A stretch of DNA of 64,000 nucleotides. It comes from Flavobacteriaceae bacterium UBA3339. GTDB lineage: Bacteria > Bacteroidota > Bacteroidia > Flavobacteriales > Flavobacteriaceae. The stretch lies in assembly GCA_002360925.1 (NCBI GenBank), contig DERN01000011.1, positions 130,908-194,907 on the forward strand, in the 5' to 3' direction. Both the position numbers and the translations under genes were made by a program. This document shows positions 34,965 to 42,857 of this stretch, piece after piece (the first letter of the stretch is position 1; the number at the start of each line of letters is the position of its first letter). The notes under the pieces are model-generated. The model was not told the DNA's origin and made no database searches. It saw nothing but the letters and a program-made list of their open reading frames with translations.

Positions 34965-36305
34965 TTATTCAAAAGTTAATTGAACCAAAGTTCCTTTTGG
35001 CTTATTTGCAGTAATATCTAACCGAATATGATGCAGTTTAAAAATAATATTCGCCATAGAAAGTCCAATTCCTTTACCGTTATAATTTTGAGTATTGGTT
35101 CCTCTAAAAAAGTTTTGTCGAATATTTTGAAGATCTTTCGACGGAATTCCAATTCCGGAATCAATTACCTGAATCAACAATTTCTGATCAACTTCTTTTA
35201 ATACAATTCGAATTGGTTGATTGTCGGAATATTTAATCGCGTTTTCTATAATATTGTTAAACGCCAATTGCAATAATTGCAAGTTTCCTTGAATTTGAAG
35301 ATAATCGGAGTTTTTAACTTGTAAATCTACTTCTATTTTGGCGTTATGATACAAAATCATCGGTTCAATAATTTGCCAAATAATTTCGTCCATGTGTAAT
35401 TTCGAAAACTCAAAATTGGTTTTAGCTCCCGAAAGCAACATCATTTTATCTAAAGTTTCGTCTAAATCGGTTACATATTGGTTTAATTGCACTAAAACTT
35501 CTTGGTATTCTTCCGAAGTTCGTTCTTTTTTATTCGTAACTTCTAAAGTGCCTAACAAAGCAGTAATCGGCGTTCGTAATTCATGCGAAACGTAATCGAT
35601 AAAGTTTTTCTGAATCTGAAAAGTTCGATCTAAACGATCGATAAAATGATTGTAAGTAGCAACCAAATCGTTAATTTCTGTATACGTGTTTTTTGACTCA
35701 ATCGGTTTTGTAAAATTTTGATTATCGCGTGCTTTTATTTGATCGATAATCTTCATTAAAGGTTCATAAGCAACTTTTCCTAAAAATTGCGACAATAAAA
35801 AGATTAAAACAACTCCAATTAAAAAAACAATAATTAAGATTTGTAATAACGAATACAATTGAGAATTAAACTCGTTTTTAGATTCGCGCGTTACCACCAC
35901 AAAATCGCCTTCATTGTCTTTATAAAACAAACCGTTGTAAAAGTATTCATCAGTACTAAAACTGCTTCGATGATTTTTCCGAACCGATTCTAAGAATTCA
36001 TTTGTAATGGCTTGTGTTTCGTCCATTTCTCCTTTCGCTAAAAAACCCAATTCATTAAAAACGGCGATATTTTTTCTTGAAATCGATTTTCGTAAACGTT
36101 CTTTAGTCGATTCTTGTTCAGAATGACTTACCTCATCGGCTTCTAAATAATAAATGGCCGCCAAAAGTGTTTTATTTTCTAAAACAGCTATTTCGTTTTG
36201 CTTCATCCATTTGTAAAACGAAATATAAATCGCAGCCGAAGCCATGAAAATTACGACCGAAAAAATAAGAACCGAATAAATCGAAAGCCTGTCTTTTAGT
36301 TTCAT
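34965..36305 (-). CDS. Sensor histidine kinase of a two-component system
   Basis: A 446-residue membrane kinase. It has two helices (about 9-30 and 153-173) flanking a periplasmic sensor domain of about 120 residues, then a HAMP-like linker, the H-box VSHELRTP with phospho-accepting His241, the N-box NNIIENAIKYSD, G1 DSGIGIP and G2 GKGIGLSM. The topology is that of CusS-type kinases. Its four-base overlap with the response regulator gene and its position by the RND operon suggest that it senses the efflux substrate in the periplasm. Confidence 0.9.
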   Translation of the reverse strand: MKLKDRLSIYSVLIFSVVIFMASAAIYISFYKWMKQNEIAVLENKTLLAAIYYLEADEVSHSEQESTKERLRKSISRKNIAVFNELGFLAKGEMDETQAITNEFLESVRKNHRSSFSTDEYFYNGLFYKDNEGDFVVVTRESKNEFNSQLYSLLQILIIVFLIGVVLIFLLSQFLGKVAYEPLMKIIDQIKARDNQNFTKPIESKNTYTEINDLVATYNHFIDRLDRTFQIQKNFIDYVSHELRTPITALLGTLEVTNKKERTSEEYQEVLVQLNQYVTDLDETLDKMMLLSGAKTNFEFSKLHMDEIIWQIIEPMILYHNAKIEVDLQVKNSDYLQIQGNLQLLQLAFNNIIENAIKYSDNQPIRIVLKEVDQKLLIQVIDSGIGIPSKDLQNIRQNFFRGTNTQNYNGKGIGLSMANIIFKLHHIRLDITANKPKGTLVQLTFE

Positions 36306-36982
36306 AAATCCATATTAAACATATATCCAACGCCTTTTACAGTGTGGATAAATTTTTCATTTTTCTCGATTTTGTTTCGCAAATACGAAATATAAACATC
36401 CACAACATTTGTTTGATTGTTGAATGTAATGCCCCAAACTGCATTTAAAATTTGAACGCGCGAAACCGTTTTATTCGAATTTTCGATTAAATACATCAAT
36501 AATTTATATTCGCGAGGCGATAATTCTATTTCTTCATCATTTTGAAAAACCTTATATTGATCTTGATCTATTTTTAACGAACCAAAAGTTAAAATTGCCG
36601 AAGGTGTTTCTTGTTGCTGATAACTTGTACGGCGCGTTAAGGCTTTTATTCGCGAAAGCAATTCATCGAAATGAAAAGGTTTTGTGATATAATCATCGGC
36701 TCCGTAATCTAAAGCCGAAACTTTATCTTGAACTGCATTTAACGCACTCAACATTAAAATAGGCGTAAATATTTTCTTGAATCGAAGTGTTTGTACTAGT
36801 TGAATTCCGTCCATTCCGGGAAGCATGACATCACAAATAATCAAATCCCATTGGATCGAAACATAATTAGCCAAAACTTCTTCGGCATTCTTGCACAGCG
36901 TAACCAAATAGTTATTTTCTTCTAATCCCTTTATCAAAAAATCGCTAATGCGCTTATCGTCCTCAATAACTAAAATCTGCAT
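36302..36982 (-). CDS. OmpR-family response regulator
   Basis: A 226-residue two-domain regulator. The receiver domain holds Asp51 (LIICDVMLPGMDG), a Thr/Ser switch in ILMLSAL and Lys in ITKPF. The C-terminal winged helix is of the OmpR/PhoB type (LSPREYKLLMYLIEN, NVVDVYISYLRNKIEK, VKGVGYMF). The gene is first in a two-gene operon with the kinase. A complete promoter lies upstream (37003-37035), and a 7-4-7 direct repeat just beyond it (37047-37064) suggests autoregulation. Confidence 0.93.
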   Translation of the reverse strand: MQILVIEDDKRISDFLIKGLEENNYLVTLCKNAEEVLANYVSIQWDLIICDVMLPGMDGIQLVQTLRFKKIFTPILMLSALNAVQDKVSALDYGADDYITKPFHFDELLSRIKALTRRTSYQQQETPSAILTFGSLKIDQDQYKVFQNDEEIELSPREYKLLMYLIENSNKTVSRVQILNAVWGITFNNQTNVVDVYISYLRNKIEKNEKFIHTVKGVGYMFNMDL

Positions 36983-37002
36983 ATTATATTCTGAATAACA
37001 AA

Positions 37003-37035
37003 CAAATTTATTGATAATAAAGGGAATAACGCAAA
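37003..37035 (-). promoter_or_regulatory. Promoter of the two-component operon
   Basis: On the minus strand TTTG (37035-37032), a 21-base spacer and TAAATTTG (37010-37003) fit the Bacteroidota consensus, 21 bases before the start codon. Confidence 0.6.
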
Positions 37036-37046
37036 GAGTTGTAAAA

Positions 37047-37064
37047 TTCTAATGCGTTTTTAAT
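37047..37064 (+). promoter_or_regulatory. Putative response-regulator binding site at its own promoter
   Basis: TTCTAAT-GCGT-TTTTAAT, a 7-4-7 direct repeat with one mismatch between halves. It starts 12 bases upstream of the -33 element of the regulator promoter and matches 15 of 18 positions of the site at the efflux operon (34066-34083). The orientation relative to the gene is opposite to that at the efflux operon. Confidence 0.5.
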
Positions 37065-37093
37065 GATTATTTGCCTTGTTTATATGTTGTACT

Positions 37094-37160
37094 TGTCATT
37101 CAGAATGAAGAGAAACGAAATGAAGAATCTAGTAGGTTTCTCACTTTTTTAGAAATGACA
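37094..37160. repeat. Short dispersed-type inverted-repeat element
   Basis: The 67-base segment is bounded by TGTCATT and AATGACA (inverted) and holds a second inverted pair, GAGAAAC and GTTTCTC. The left end (TGTCATTCAGAATGAAG ... GAAGAATCT) is the pattern of a dispersed intergenic repeat I know from many Bacteroidota genomes. Only one copy is in the window. It lies just past the HutD stop codon and could also end that transcript. Confidence 0.55.
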
Positions 37161-37174
37161 AAAAACAAAAACAG

Positions 37175-37723
37175 TTATAATTGAACTGAAATAAAGAGAA
37201 CTTTTTCGTTAGATGATATCGTTATGGTATCCTTTCCTGAATTTTCAAGGCACAATAAATCGTTTGATTTTAATGTAATTTCTTGATTATTTAATTGAAG
37301 CGAAGTCGGTTTCTTTGCAAATATAAATACAAAATCTGAAGTCGAGTTTTTAAGTTCGTTCGATAATTCAACAGACGAAAAAGCAACAGAATCTGCAACC
37401 ATCAAATTAAAATCGTTTCCTAAACTATACGAAATAATTTCATCGTTCGACGGAAATTTAAAAATATCGCTTTCCGTATAAAACTCCTTTTTATTATTTC
37501 GATCGATTTCTAAAACGTTATCCAACATGACCAAATAACGTTTAAATCCTAAAAATCTAGTAAAATGAGAGGGCGTTTTTGTTATAGAAGCCGAACTGAT
37601 TCGAAACAAAAAACTGCGTTCAATATAAATCGAATCTTCTGGATAGATCAAATATTCGAACGTTTCGCCACCATCCCAAACAGATGGTTTTATAGAATCT
37701 TTTGAAATAATCTTTATTTTCAT
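37175..37723 (-). CDS. HutD-family protein
   Basis: A 182-residue double-stranded beta-helix (cupin-like) protein. The N-terminal PSVWDGGETFEYLIYP, SSASITKTPSHFTRFLGFKRYLVMLD and the later FKFPSNDEIISYSLGNDFNLMV match the HutD/Ves family, although the usual W-x-NGGG segment reads WDGGE. The role of HutD in histidine use is not well defined, and no hut genes are nearby. Its start lies two bases after the MutS-like stop, so it is cotranscribed with that gene. Confidence 0.8.
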   Translation of the reverse strand: MKIKIISKDSIKPSVWDGGETFEYLIYPEDSIYIERSFLFRISSASITKTPSHFTRFLGFKRYLVMLDNVLEIDRNNKKEFYTESDIFKFPSNDEIISYSLGNDFNLMVADSVAFSSVELSNELKNSTSDFVFIFAKKPTSLQLNNQEITLKSNDLLCLENSGKDTITISSNEKVLFISVQL

Positions 37724-37725
37724 GT

Positions 37726-39489
37726 TTAAATAATTTCCATTTTTTTCATGATAAAAGTTGCATTTTTATTTTGACAAATTCCATCTTTTAACAAATAATC
37801 AAAATGGAGTTCATTGTCAATTATTTCAACTTCGAAACGTTTATTAATCATGGTTTCGGTATGTTTTTCTGTTGTTGCGCAAACTTCTAAATCATGTGTG
37901 GCAATCATTCCAATAGCATTTAATTGATGTAGTTTTTCAATTACGCCAACAGTTCCCGTTTTTTTATCGTCAGAATTGGTTCCTTTTAAAATTTCGTCTA
38001 ACAAAACAAAGATTGGTTGTTTTTCGGCTTCGGTAACAATTTGTTTTAAGCGTTTTACTTCGGCAAAAAAGAACGATTCACTATCGGAAAGCGAATCCGT
38101 TAATCGCATCGAAACCCACAAAGGCAACGGATAAACACTTGCTTTTTTAGCATCGATCGGCGCGCCTACATAACTCAAAACCAAATTAATTCCAACAGTT
38201 CGCAAAAAAGTACTTTTCCCGCTCATATTACTTCCTGTCAAAATAACGAATTGCTTTTGAGAAAAATCGATCGAATTACGAACACGTTTTTCTTTCGAAA
38301 TCAACGGATGTCCTAATTCTTCAAAATAACTATTTGTTTGCTCGCTTATTTCGGGATATTCGTATTCAGCATTGTTATAAGCGAAATTCGCCAAACTATT
38401 TAAAGCTTCTATTTTCCCAATCACTTCGATCCAATTCCACAAATGCTGCTGATGATTTTGTTTCCATTTAAGCAAACGTTTGTAAACCCAAAAATGATAT
38501 TGAAAAGTTCCGTTAAACGCAATGAAAATAAAGAAATTTGCAATTGTATTGAGTTTTTCGAAACAATTTGCCAATTCGTCTAAAACCAAATGTACACTTT
38601 TTTGATCGTTTTTTAATTGAGATTGTAATTCATTTAAATAATTAGACTGAAAATGAGTCTTTTCAAAAACATGAATCATTTTAGCATATTGCTGAATACT
38701 GTTGGCTATTTTGTCGCTTTTTCCGATTTCTTTTAAAATAGATTGACTTAAAAAACCTACTAAAGCTAAATTAAACGTAAAAAAGAAACCTGCTAATTTT
38801 GGAAAAACCGGGTGTAAATCGAAAAAGAATCCTACGCACGAAATCACAAATAAAACCGGTATTAAAATCGCTGTTATTTGAAGTAAAGCTGACGGTTTTT
38901 CGGTCTTTGTTTCGGACCAATTTTTAATTGCTAAATCTTCTTTTTCTGAAGTTCCCGCTAAATGGGCTAATGTTTGAAAATGCTGACGAAAATCGATTTT
39001 ATCTTTTAATTCCTGAATTGCTTTTTGCTTTTGTTCGATCAATTCTTTTGTCGGAATTTCTTGTAAATCATTTGCAAATCTTTGTTTTCCTAACGAAGTT
39101 CCGCTTCGATTGATGAATTGAAAAATAGAATTCGATCCAAATAAATCTAAATCGTACGAAAAAGCATGTTGCGGATTTTGAAATTCGGATCCATTTTCGA
39201 AGACATGTTTTCCTTCCAAAAAAGCAATTTCATCGTCGTTTATCTTCTTTAAAGCTTTATGATATGCAACTTTTGTATTTAATTTTAAATAGAAATTTAC
39301 TACAATTATAAAAGCGACTAATAAAACAAAAGCATGGATTCCGAGGTGCTCGTTGCGCTGATAAAGCATTTGATAAAAAAAGTAAATCGATGCCAATAAT
39401 AACAATAAACGCGTCCAACTTAAGAAGCCTTTTTGTTTGGTAAGTTTATCTAAAATTTGTTTTTGTTTCGTGCTTAATTCGTGATACAT
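37726..39489 (-). CDS. MutS-related ATPase with membrane helices
   Basis: A 587-residue protein. Its C-terminal third is a MutS-type ATPase: Walker A GSNMSGKS (419-426), then MRLTDSLSDSESFFFAEVKR (the MutS signature helix), Walker B FVLLDEILKGTNS and ATHDLEV. The mismatch-binding and connector domains of MutS are absent. Instead there are two N-terminal membrane helices (26-45, 51-70) and two more near 203-223 and 233-250. It cannot be a classical mismatch repair MutS. Bacteroidota carry this membrane form widely; its function is unknown. It probably belongs to an operon with mepB-like and hutD genes. Confidence 0.85.
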   Translation of the reverse strand: MYHELSTKQKQILDKLTKQKGFLSWTRLLLLLASIYFFYQMLYQRNEHLGIHAFVLLVAFIIVVNFYLKLNTKVAYHKALKKINDDEIAFLEGKHVFENGSEFQNPQHAFSYDLDLFGSNSIFQFINRSGTSLGKQRFANDLQEIPTKELIEQKQKAIQELKDKIDFRQHFQTLAHLAGTSEKEDLAIKNWSETKTEKPSALLQITAILIPVLFVISCVGFFFDLHPVFPKLAGFFFTFNLALVGFLSQSILKEIGKSDKIANSIQQYAKMIHVFEKTHFQSNYLNELQSQLKNDQKSVHLVLDELANCFEKLNTIANFFIFIAFNGTFQYHFWVYKRLLKWKQNHQQHLWNWIEVIGKIEALNSLANFAYNNAEYEYPEISEQTNSYFEELGHPLISKEKRVRNSIDFSQKQFVILTGSNMSGKSTFLRTVGINLVLSYVGAPIDAKKASVYPLPLWVSMRLTDSLSDSESFFFAEVKRLKQIVTEAEKQPIFVLLDEILKGTNSDDKKTGTVGVIEKLHQLNAIGMIATHDLEVCATTEKHTETMINKRFEVEIIDNELHFDYLLKDGICQNKNATFIMKKMEII

Positions 39490-39524
39490 GTTTTGGTTTT
39501 TAAATCGTATAAAAATACAGCCTT

Positions 39525-40013
39525 TTATTGGTTTTGTTCTAAAATATTAAAAAAGCGTTCTTTAAAATTCGCTTTGTTTTCACTTAAATCAATAAAATAA
39601 TTATTTTGCCATTTTTGCGATTTTTGAGCTTGTTTGTTTTCGGTAAAATCCCAAATTGGATAGACACGAAAACCGCGTTTTCCTTCTTTTCCAGATGAAA
39701 CGATTTGCTGTTGAATCAGAACTTTTTTAGGAAAAACAAAGAAACCTAAATTCGTTTCTGTTTCAACTTGAATGACGTAAAAATCGAACGAATTGTTTTC
39801 GTGAAAAGGAACGGTTTTCCCTTCATTATCGCGTTTCCAAAACGTAACAAACTGTCCTGTTTTTGTAGGCGTTATTTTGGCTTTTCTATATTTTATTCGA
39901 TACGATTCTATATTAAAACTGTAACCAAAATAAGCTTCGCATTCTGCATCTTTTGTTAGATTTTGAAGTTTTGTTTTGAATGATTTTTCTAAAAATTGTA
40001 ATTCGTTGATCAT
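39525..40013 (-). CDS. MepB-family protein
   Basis: A 162-residue soluble protein of the MepB family (named from the Staphylococcus mepRAB multidrug efflux locus, where its function is unknown). Matching segments are ESYRIKYRKAKITPTKTGQFVTFWKR, VPFHENNSFDFYVIQV, FVFPKKVLIQQQIVS and GKRGFRVYPIWD. No mepA-type pump or mepR regulator is next to it. It lies 35 bases upstream of the MutS-like gene on the same strand. Confidence 0.85.
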   Translation of the reverse strand: MINELQFLEKSFKTKLQNLTKDAECEAYFGYSFNIESYRIKYRKAKITPTKTGQFVTFWKRDNEGKTVPFHENNSFDFYVIQVETETNLGFFVFPKKVLIQQQIVSSGKEGKRGFRVYPIWDFTENKQAQKSQKWQNNYFIDLSENKANFKERFFNILEQNQ

Positions 40014-40045
40014 TAAATTGAGTTTATTTTAAATCATAATTTTAT

Positions 40046-40074
40046 AAAAACCCATTTCAATTGAAATGGGTTTT
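40046..40074 (-). terminator. Terminator of the secreted subtilisin gene
   Basis: Perfect palindrome AAACCCATTTCAA / TTGAAATGGGTTT with a T run on the minus strand, directly after the stop codon at 40079. Confidence 0.8.
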
Positions 40075-40078
40075 ACTC

Positions 40079-41743
40079 TTATTTAATCATTATTTTTTTA
40101 GATTGACTTGCTTTTTCAGATTCCATTTTTAATATATAAGTTCCACTTTTTATATGTGAAACATCTATTGGCTCATTTACTTTATAGTTTTCAATATCCA
40201 TTATCAATCTTCCTGTTAAATCGAAAATATTAATTTTATTTTTAGAAAATTCTTCTGGAAACAAAAGAAACAATTGATCGTTTGTAGGATTAGGATATAA
40301 AGTCAAAGGAATTGGATCTACTGTATTTGTAGATAAGATAAGATTGTCTAAATGGTTCAAAGCACTCATCATATTTGGTAAAGGGCCAATTGGTTTTGTT
40401 GTATCACCACCTTGCGCGATTCCTGTAGCTACTAAAATCTGACGAACCTGAACTGGAGTTAATGTTACATTCGATTGTTTTGCCCGAGACAACAAAGCAA
40501 TTACACAACTAGCAACAACTGGTGTTGCCGAACTTGTTCCGCTAAACATCGTATAAGTTTGATTAGGATCATTCGCCAAATAGGCATAATCTCCGTAACC
40601 TGTAGAAAGTACATTCATTCCCCAGCCTTGAACATTTACTCTTTGTCCGTAAGTACTAAAACTTAAACGAGAATGTGTCGTTGTATTACTTCCAGCACCA
40701 ACCATCAAAGCACCCGAATCTCCCCTGTTTTTATAATTAGCATAAGCAGGTGCGTCTAAATTTTGATTTCCATTTCCTGCTGCCGCAATAATATGGATTC
40801 CTGCATCAGTAGCAGCTTTTGTAACATCCCAAATACTATTAACATATTCGGCTGGCACATAATTAGGATTTGCTTGTGTTGCATTTACTCCACCTGTTTG
40901 CATTTCATAAAGCACTACATCGCCAGCAACAGAATTATTTAATGCGCTATTTATGGCAAATAATCTATTATATCCTGAAGTAGAATATTCTGGATAAACT
41001 TTAAATTCAGAAATCCCATGTTGCATTCCTGTTATTCCATAAGCCCCATTATCAGCTGCTACAATCCCAGCTGTTGCAGTACCATGATCTAACCAAGAAG
41101 GGTCAACCGCTGAGTTTATTCCTAGCTGATTTGAGAATTTAGATGAAGTCAATTCTTCATGTGTAACAGACATTCCGTATTCTATATCACGAACTCGAAT
41201 TCCCTGACCAATAATTCCGAGATTCCAAGCGTATTGCATATTTACACCAGGATTTGACTGAATATAAGTTTGAAAAGAACTATAATTCGGTGTTACTGGC
41301 GGTATATCTATAAATGGTGGCTGAATAGGCTCTAAAGAATTTAATTCGGCATATCGAATAAATGAAAAACCTTCTAATCTTTCTGCCAATTCATATAAAG
41401 TTCCGTTAGCAAGTTCATTTTTTATTATATAGAATCCTTTTAAAACTTTAACCGATTCATCCGATCCTGAAATACGTTTGGCATCTTCTTGTAGTCTTTC
41501 AAAATGGTCTTCATCCCACTGAAAAGCTTTTTTAATATTTAATTTATTTGCATCGATAACATTTCTAAAATCTTGATTTGAGCGATAGTAATATTCGTAA
41601 GGATTCTCTGAAATATCTTTAATATCGAAAGAAATTAACAATTGATGTTTTTCATTATTCTGCAACTGAAATTGACTCTTTCTGCTTTGTGAAAAACCAA
41701 CGATGGTTGTGAATATGGTTAGGGTTAGTAATAGTTTTTTCAT
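40079..41743 (-). CDS. Secreted S8 (subtilisin) peptidase with T9SS type A sorting tail
   Basis: A 554-residue serine protease. The signal peptide ends near residue 18-20 (VGFSQS). A propeptide of about 130 residues precedes the S8 domain with the triad Asp186 (VRDIEYG), His220 (DHGTATAG) and Ser near 407 (SGTSSATP). The last 80 residues are the type A T9SS sorting domain (LYPNPTNDQLFL, INIFDLTGRLI, SGTYILKM, KKIMIK), so the enzyme is exported by T9SS and either surface-bound or released. Its own unit, with promoter not evident. Confidence 0.93.
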   Translation of the reverse strand: MKKLLLTLTIFTTIVGFSQSRKSQFQLQNNEKHQLLISFDIKDISENPYEYYYRSNQDFRNVIDANKLNIKKAFQWDEDHFERLQEDAKRISGSDESVKVLKGFYIIKNELANGTLYELAERLEGFSFIRYAELNSLEPIQPPFIDIPPVTPNYSSFQTYIQSNPGVNMQYAWNLGIIGQGIRVRDIEYGMSVTHEELTSSKFSNQLGINSAVDPSWLDHGTATAGIVAADNGAYGITGMQHGISEFKVYPEYSTSGYNRLFAINSALNNSVAGDVVLYEMQTGGVNATQANPNYVPAEYVNSIWDVTKAATDAGIHIIAAAGNGNQNLDAPAYANYKNRGDSGALMVGAGSNTTTHSRLSFSTYGQRVNVQGWGMNVLSTGYGDYAYLANDPNQTYTMFSGTSSATPVVASCVIALLSRAKQSNVTLTPVQVRQILVATGIAQGGDTTKPIGPLPNMMSALNHLDNLILSTNTVDPIPLTLYPNPTNDQLFLLFPEEFSKNKINIFDLTGRLIMDIENYKVNEPIDVSHIKSGTYILKMESEKASQSKKIMIK

Positions 41744-41810
41744 ATTAAAATATTATACGAGTAAATATAACATTATAGTTTATTAAAAAACGAGAAATAT
41801 TCTTTAAACA

Positions 41811-41838
41811 AAAAATCATCCTTAAATGAAGGATGATT
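41811..41838 (-). terminator. Terminator of folD
   Basis: AATCATCCTT / AAGGATGATT stem with a five-base loop and six T on the minus strand. Confidence 0.8.
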
Positions 41839-41854
41839 CTTTATATAATCTTAA

Positions 41855-42736
41855 TTATTTTCTTGCTCTTCGTTCTCTTGCTAATAAGGTATTTTTCATC
41901 AACATTGCAATTGTCATTGGTCCTACTCCGCCTGGAACTGGTGTAATCCACGAAGCTTTTTCAGCTACTTCATTAAAAGCAACATCGCCTTTAATTACAT
42001 AACCTTTCGGGTTTGAAGCATCTGCAACTCGTGTAATACCAACGTCTACAATCACCGCTCCGTCTTTAATCATATTCGCTTTTAAGAATTCAGGAACACC
42101 TAAAGCTGTAATAACGATATCCGCTTCGCGCGTAATTTCTTCGATATTTTGTGTAGCCGAATGCGTTAAAGTTACCGTTGCATTTCCTGGATACGCTTTG
42201 CGACTCATTAACAAACTCATTGGTTTCCCTACAATATTAGAACGACCAATTACCACAACGTTTTTACCTTTTGTTTCGATTTTGTTACGCTCTAACAATT
42301 GTAAAATTCCATAAGGAGTTGCAGGAATAAACGATTCTAATTCTAATGCCATACGACCAAAATTTTCGGGATGGAACCCATCTACATCTTTATCAGGATC
42401 TACAGCATTTAATACTTTTTGTTCGTCGATATGTTTTGGCAAAGGCAACTGAACGATGAATCCGTCGATATCATCATTATTGTTTAATTCGTTGATTTTA
42501 GCCAATAATTCTTCTTCTGTAGTTTCTTCAGGTAACGAAACTAAAGTAGAATCAAAACCAATTCTTTCACACGTTTTTACTTTGCTACCAACGTATGTTA
42601 AACTTGCACCGTTGCTTCCTACCAAAACTGCTGCTAAATGAGGAACTTTTTCTCCGCGTTCTTTCATTTTTGCTACTTCGGCAGCGATTTCGTTCTTAAT
42701 TTCTTCCGAAACTTTTTTTCCGTCTAATAATTGCAT
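41855..42736 (-). CDS. folD: Bifunctional methylenetetrahydrofolate dehydrogenase/cyclohydrolase
   Basis: A 293-residue enzyme that interconverts 5,10-methylene-, methenyl- and 10-formyl-tetrahydrofolate using NADP. Visible motifs: YVGSKVKTCERIGF with the catalytic lysine, GFIVQLPLPKHI, DPDKDVDGFHPEN, the NADP-binding VVIGRSNIVGKPMS and the C-terminal TPVPGGVGPMT. It is full length. The gene lies downstream of ffh, but the two are separated by a terminator. Confidence 0.96.
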   Translation of the reverse strand: MQLLDGKKVSEEIKNEIAAEVAKMKERGEKVPHLAAVLVGSNGASLTYVGSKVKTCERIGFDSTLVSLPEETTEEELLAKINELNNNDDIDGFIVQLPLPKHIDEQKVLNAVDPDKDVDGFHPENFGRMALELESFIPATPYGILQLLERNKIETKGKNVVVIGRSNIVGKPMSLLMSRKAYPGNATVTLTHSATQNIEEITREADIVITALGVPEFLKANMIKDGAVIVDVGITRVADASNPKGYVIKGDVAFNEVAEKASWITPVPGGVGPMTIAMLMKNTLLARERRARK

Positions 42737-42780
42737 TGTTGAGTTGTTTGTTATGTAGTTAATTTTGTTTTATGAATTTA

Positions 42781-42812
42781 AAAACCTACAAGATTATAAA
42801 AATCTTGCAGGT
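42781..42812 (-). terminator. Terminator of ffh, AACCTACAAGATT type
   Basis: ACCTACAAGATT pairs with AATCTTGCAGGT (one G-T-type mismatch), followed by five T on the minus strand. It resembles the hairpin after the sensor kinase gene (34929-34961). Confidence 0.75.
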
Positions 42813-42857
42813 ATATTCATTTTATATTTTGATTGAAAATTGATAATAAATCGATTA

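Noticed and set aside
37726..39489. DNA mismatch repair protein MutS
   Set aside because: The mismatch-binding and connector domains are missing and membrane helices are present.
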